A DNA stretch of 6,904 nt, taken from assembly GCA_031256695.1 (NCBI GenBank), contig JAIRQB010000041.1, positions 1 to 6,904 on the forward strand, written 5' to 3'. Below are positions 6,176 through 6,904 of the stretch, piece by piece (positions within the stretch are counted from its first letter, which is position 1; the number at the start of each line of letters is the position of its first letter). The position numbers were made by a program, and so were the translations under genes. A model generated the notes under the pieces. The model was not told the DNA's origin, did no database searches, and worked only from the letters and a program-made list of their open reading frames with translations. Origin of the DNA: Elusimicrobiota bacterium. GTDB lineage: Bacteria; Elusimicrobiota; Endomicrobiia; Endomicrobiales; Endomicrobiaceae.

Positions 6176-6529
6176 ATGAGTAAAACTGTCAAAGACCAAG
6201 AATTTGTAGAAAACGATTTGATTTCTTTTGAAGATGTCCCGGGCAATGATGCGATGAAGAGAAAAATTTTGGCTTATTCCGATTCTCTAATGTGCGTTGA
6301 AAATTATTTTAAAAGCGGCGCCGCAGCGCCTCTGCACAGCCATCCGCATACTCAAATAGCCTATATTGTAGAGGGAGTTTTTGAATTTGACGCAGACGGC
6401 AAAAAATATATTCTCAAAAAAGGCGATTCTCTCTTTTTAAAAAGCAATGTTCTTCACGGAGTAAAAACAATAGAGAAAGGAATTGTTCTTGATGTTTTTA
6501 ATCCGATGAGAGAAGATTTTGTCAAATAG
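6176..6529 (+). CDS. kdgF: KdgF-like small cupin protein
   Basis: 117 residues, a single compact cupin barrel. Cupin motif 1 is PLHSHPHTQIAYIVEG (52-67) and motif 2 is around KKGDSLFLKSNVLHGV (81-96). His54, His56, Gln60 and His94 stand where cupin metal ligands lie. The beginning of the domain (RKILAYSDSLMCVE, 29-42) and the end (VLDVFNPMREDFVK, 104-117) closely resemble KdgF. KdgF speeds linearisation of 4,5-unsaturated galacturonate or related monouronates to 5-keto-4-deoxyuronate in pectin and alginate breakdown. It is predicted cytoplasmic. AAAGGAG (6162-6168) is 7 nt before the ATG. No other uronate genes are visible, so the family is secure but the substrate is not. The stop is 25 bp before purM, suggesting one transcript. 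Confidence 0.8.
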   Translation: MSKTVKDQEFVENDLISFEDVPGNDAMKRKILAYSDSLMCVENYFKSGAAAPLHSHPHTQIAYIVEGVFEFDADGKKYILKKGDSLFLKSNVLHGVKTIEKGIVLDVFNPMREDFVK

Positions 6530-6554
6530 CGCCGACGGCAAAAAAGGATGAAAA

Positions 6555-6904
6555 ATGTCCATCTCTTATAAAAATTCAGGCGTAAATGTTGAAGCGGGCA
6601 ATGAATTTGTCCGCAGAATTAAAAAAAGTCTGCCCAAAATAGGCGGTTTTGGCGCTTTATTTCCTTTGCCTAATTCAAATTATATTCTTGCATCGTCTGC
6701 AGACGGAGTCGGAACAAAATTAAAACTCGCTTTTTTATTAGACAAACACGATACGGTAGGCATAGACCTCGTCGCTATGAATGTCAACGATTTAATTTGC
6801 TGCGGCGCAAAACCTCTTTTTTTTCTTGATTATTTTGCGTGCGGGAAATTAGACATAGCGCAAGCACAAGAAGTTATAAAAGGAATTTCAAAAGGCTGCA
6901 AAAT
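6555..6904 (+). CDS. purM: Phosphoribosylformylglycinamidine cyclo-ligase (AIR synthetase), N-terminal part
   Basis: 116 complete codons, open at the window edge; the full protein is usually about 330-350 residues. PurM closes FGAM to aminoimidazole ribonucleotide with ATP, the fifth step of de novo purine synthesis, in the cytoplasm as a dimer. Recognisable blocks are YKNSGVNVEAGNEFV (5-19), GGFGALFPLP (30-39), the nucleotide/substrate loop SADGVGTKLKLA (48-59), GIDLVAMNVNDLICCGAKP (69-87) and LFFLDYFACGKLD (88-100), all in the order found in E. coli PurM. The stretch before GGFGAL is shorter than in E. coli. AAGGA (6544-6548) precedes the ATG at 6555 by 6 nt. The ATG at 6548 would give only a 7-residue peptide and is rejected. 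Confidence 0.97.
   Translation, partial: MSISYKNSGVNVEAGNEFVRRIKKSLPKIGGFGALFPLPNSNYILASSADGVGTKLKLAFLLDKHDTVGIDLVAMNVNDLICCGAKPLFFLDYFACGKLDIAQAQEVIKGISKGCK

Noticed and set aside
1..6904. CRISPR array, tRNA, rRNA or insertion-sequence ends
   Set aside because: No regularly spaced repeats, no cloverleaf-like or rRNA-like stretches, no transposase. I found no matching target-site duplication at the two edges of the polyvalent block by eye.

Overview
The window is low-GC bacterial DNA with short intergenic gaps, strong AAGGAG-type ribosome binding sites and ATG starts. It looks like an anaerobic, probably gut- or host-associated bacterium. The clostridial-style cysteine-rich lactate-oxidase-like enzyme, the KdgF-like cupin and the spirochaete/Elusimicrobiota/Firmicutes-style phage polyvalent protein all fit that picture, but none fixes the phylum. 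An Endomicrobium-like elusimicrobium is one possibility, and this is a weak inference.

Layout: (1) 1-48, probable C-terminal end of an upstream gene. (2) 114-1133 (+), an FMN-dependent alpha-hydroxy-acid dehydrogenase/oxidase-family protein with an N-terminal CxxCxxCx4C cluster; its 3' end is partly duplicated just downstream (1095-1133 and 1151-1189). (3) 1134-1358, a short leader-like region with a TATAAT box, a hairpin and a good ribosome binding site in front of a TTG-start reading frame that runs straight into the next element. (4) 1359-5432 (-), a 1357-residue phage-type polyvalent protein carrying two LPD3-like domains, an ADP-ribosyltransferase (ART-PolyVal-type) domain and a C-terminal helical LPD38-like region. 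It is the only minus-strand gene. It has no ribosome binding site at its only ATG, and its reading frame continues 29 codons upstream to a TAG, so it looks like a fragment of a larger phage or conjugative-element gene stranded in the chromosome. (5) 5621-6064 (+), a small secreted protein of unknown function, followed by a strong intrinsic terminator at 6096-6153. (6) 6176-6529 (+), a KdgF-like cupin, and 6555-6904 (+), the first third of purM; they are 25 bp apart and probably co-transcribed.

Functionally, the plus-strand genes are ordinary metabolism: hydroxy-acid oxidation, uronate-sugar handling and purine synthesis. The minus-strand polyvalent gene is a foreign block about 4 kb long between the hydroxy-acid gene and the secreted-protein gene. 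It is the most unusual part of the window: a long uninterrupted frame encoding candidate effector domains, but with a missing N-terminus, a doubtful C-terminus and a possible interrupted host gene at its edge.
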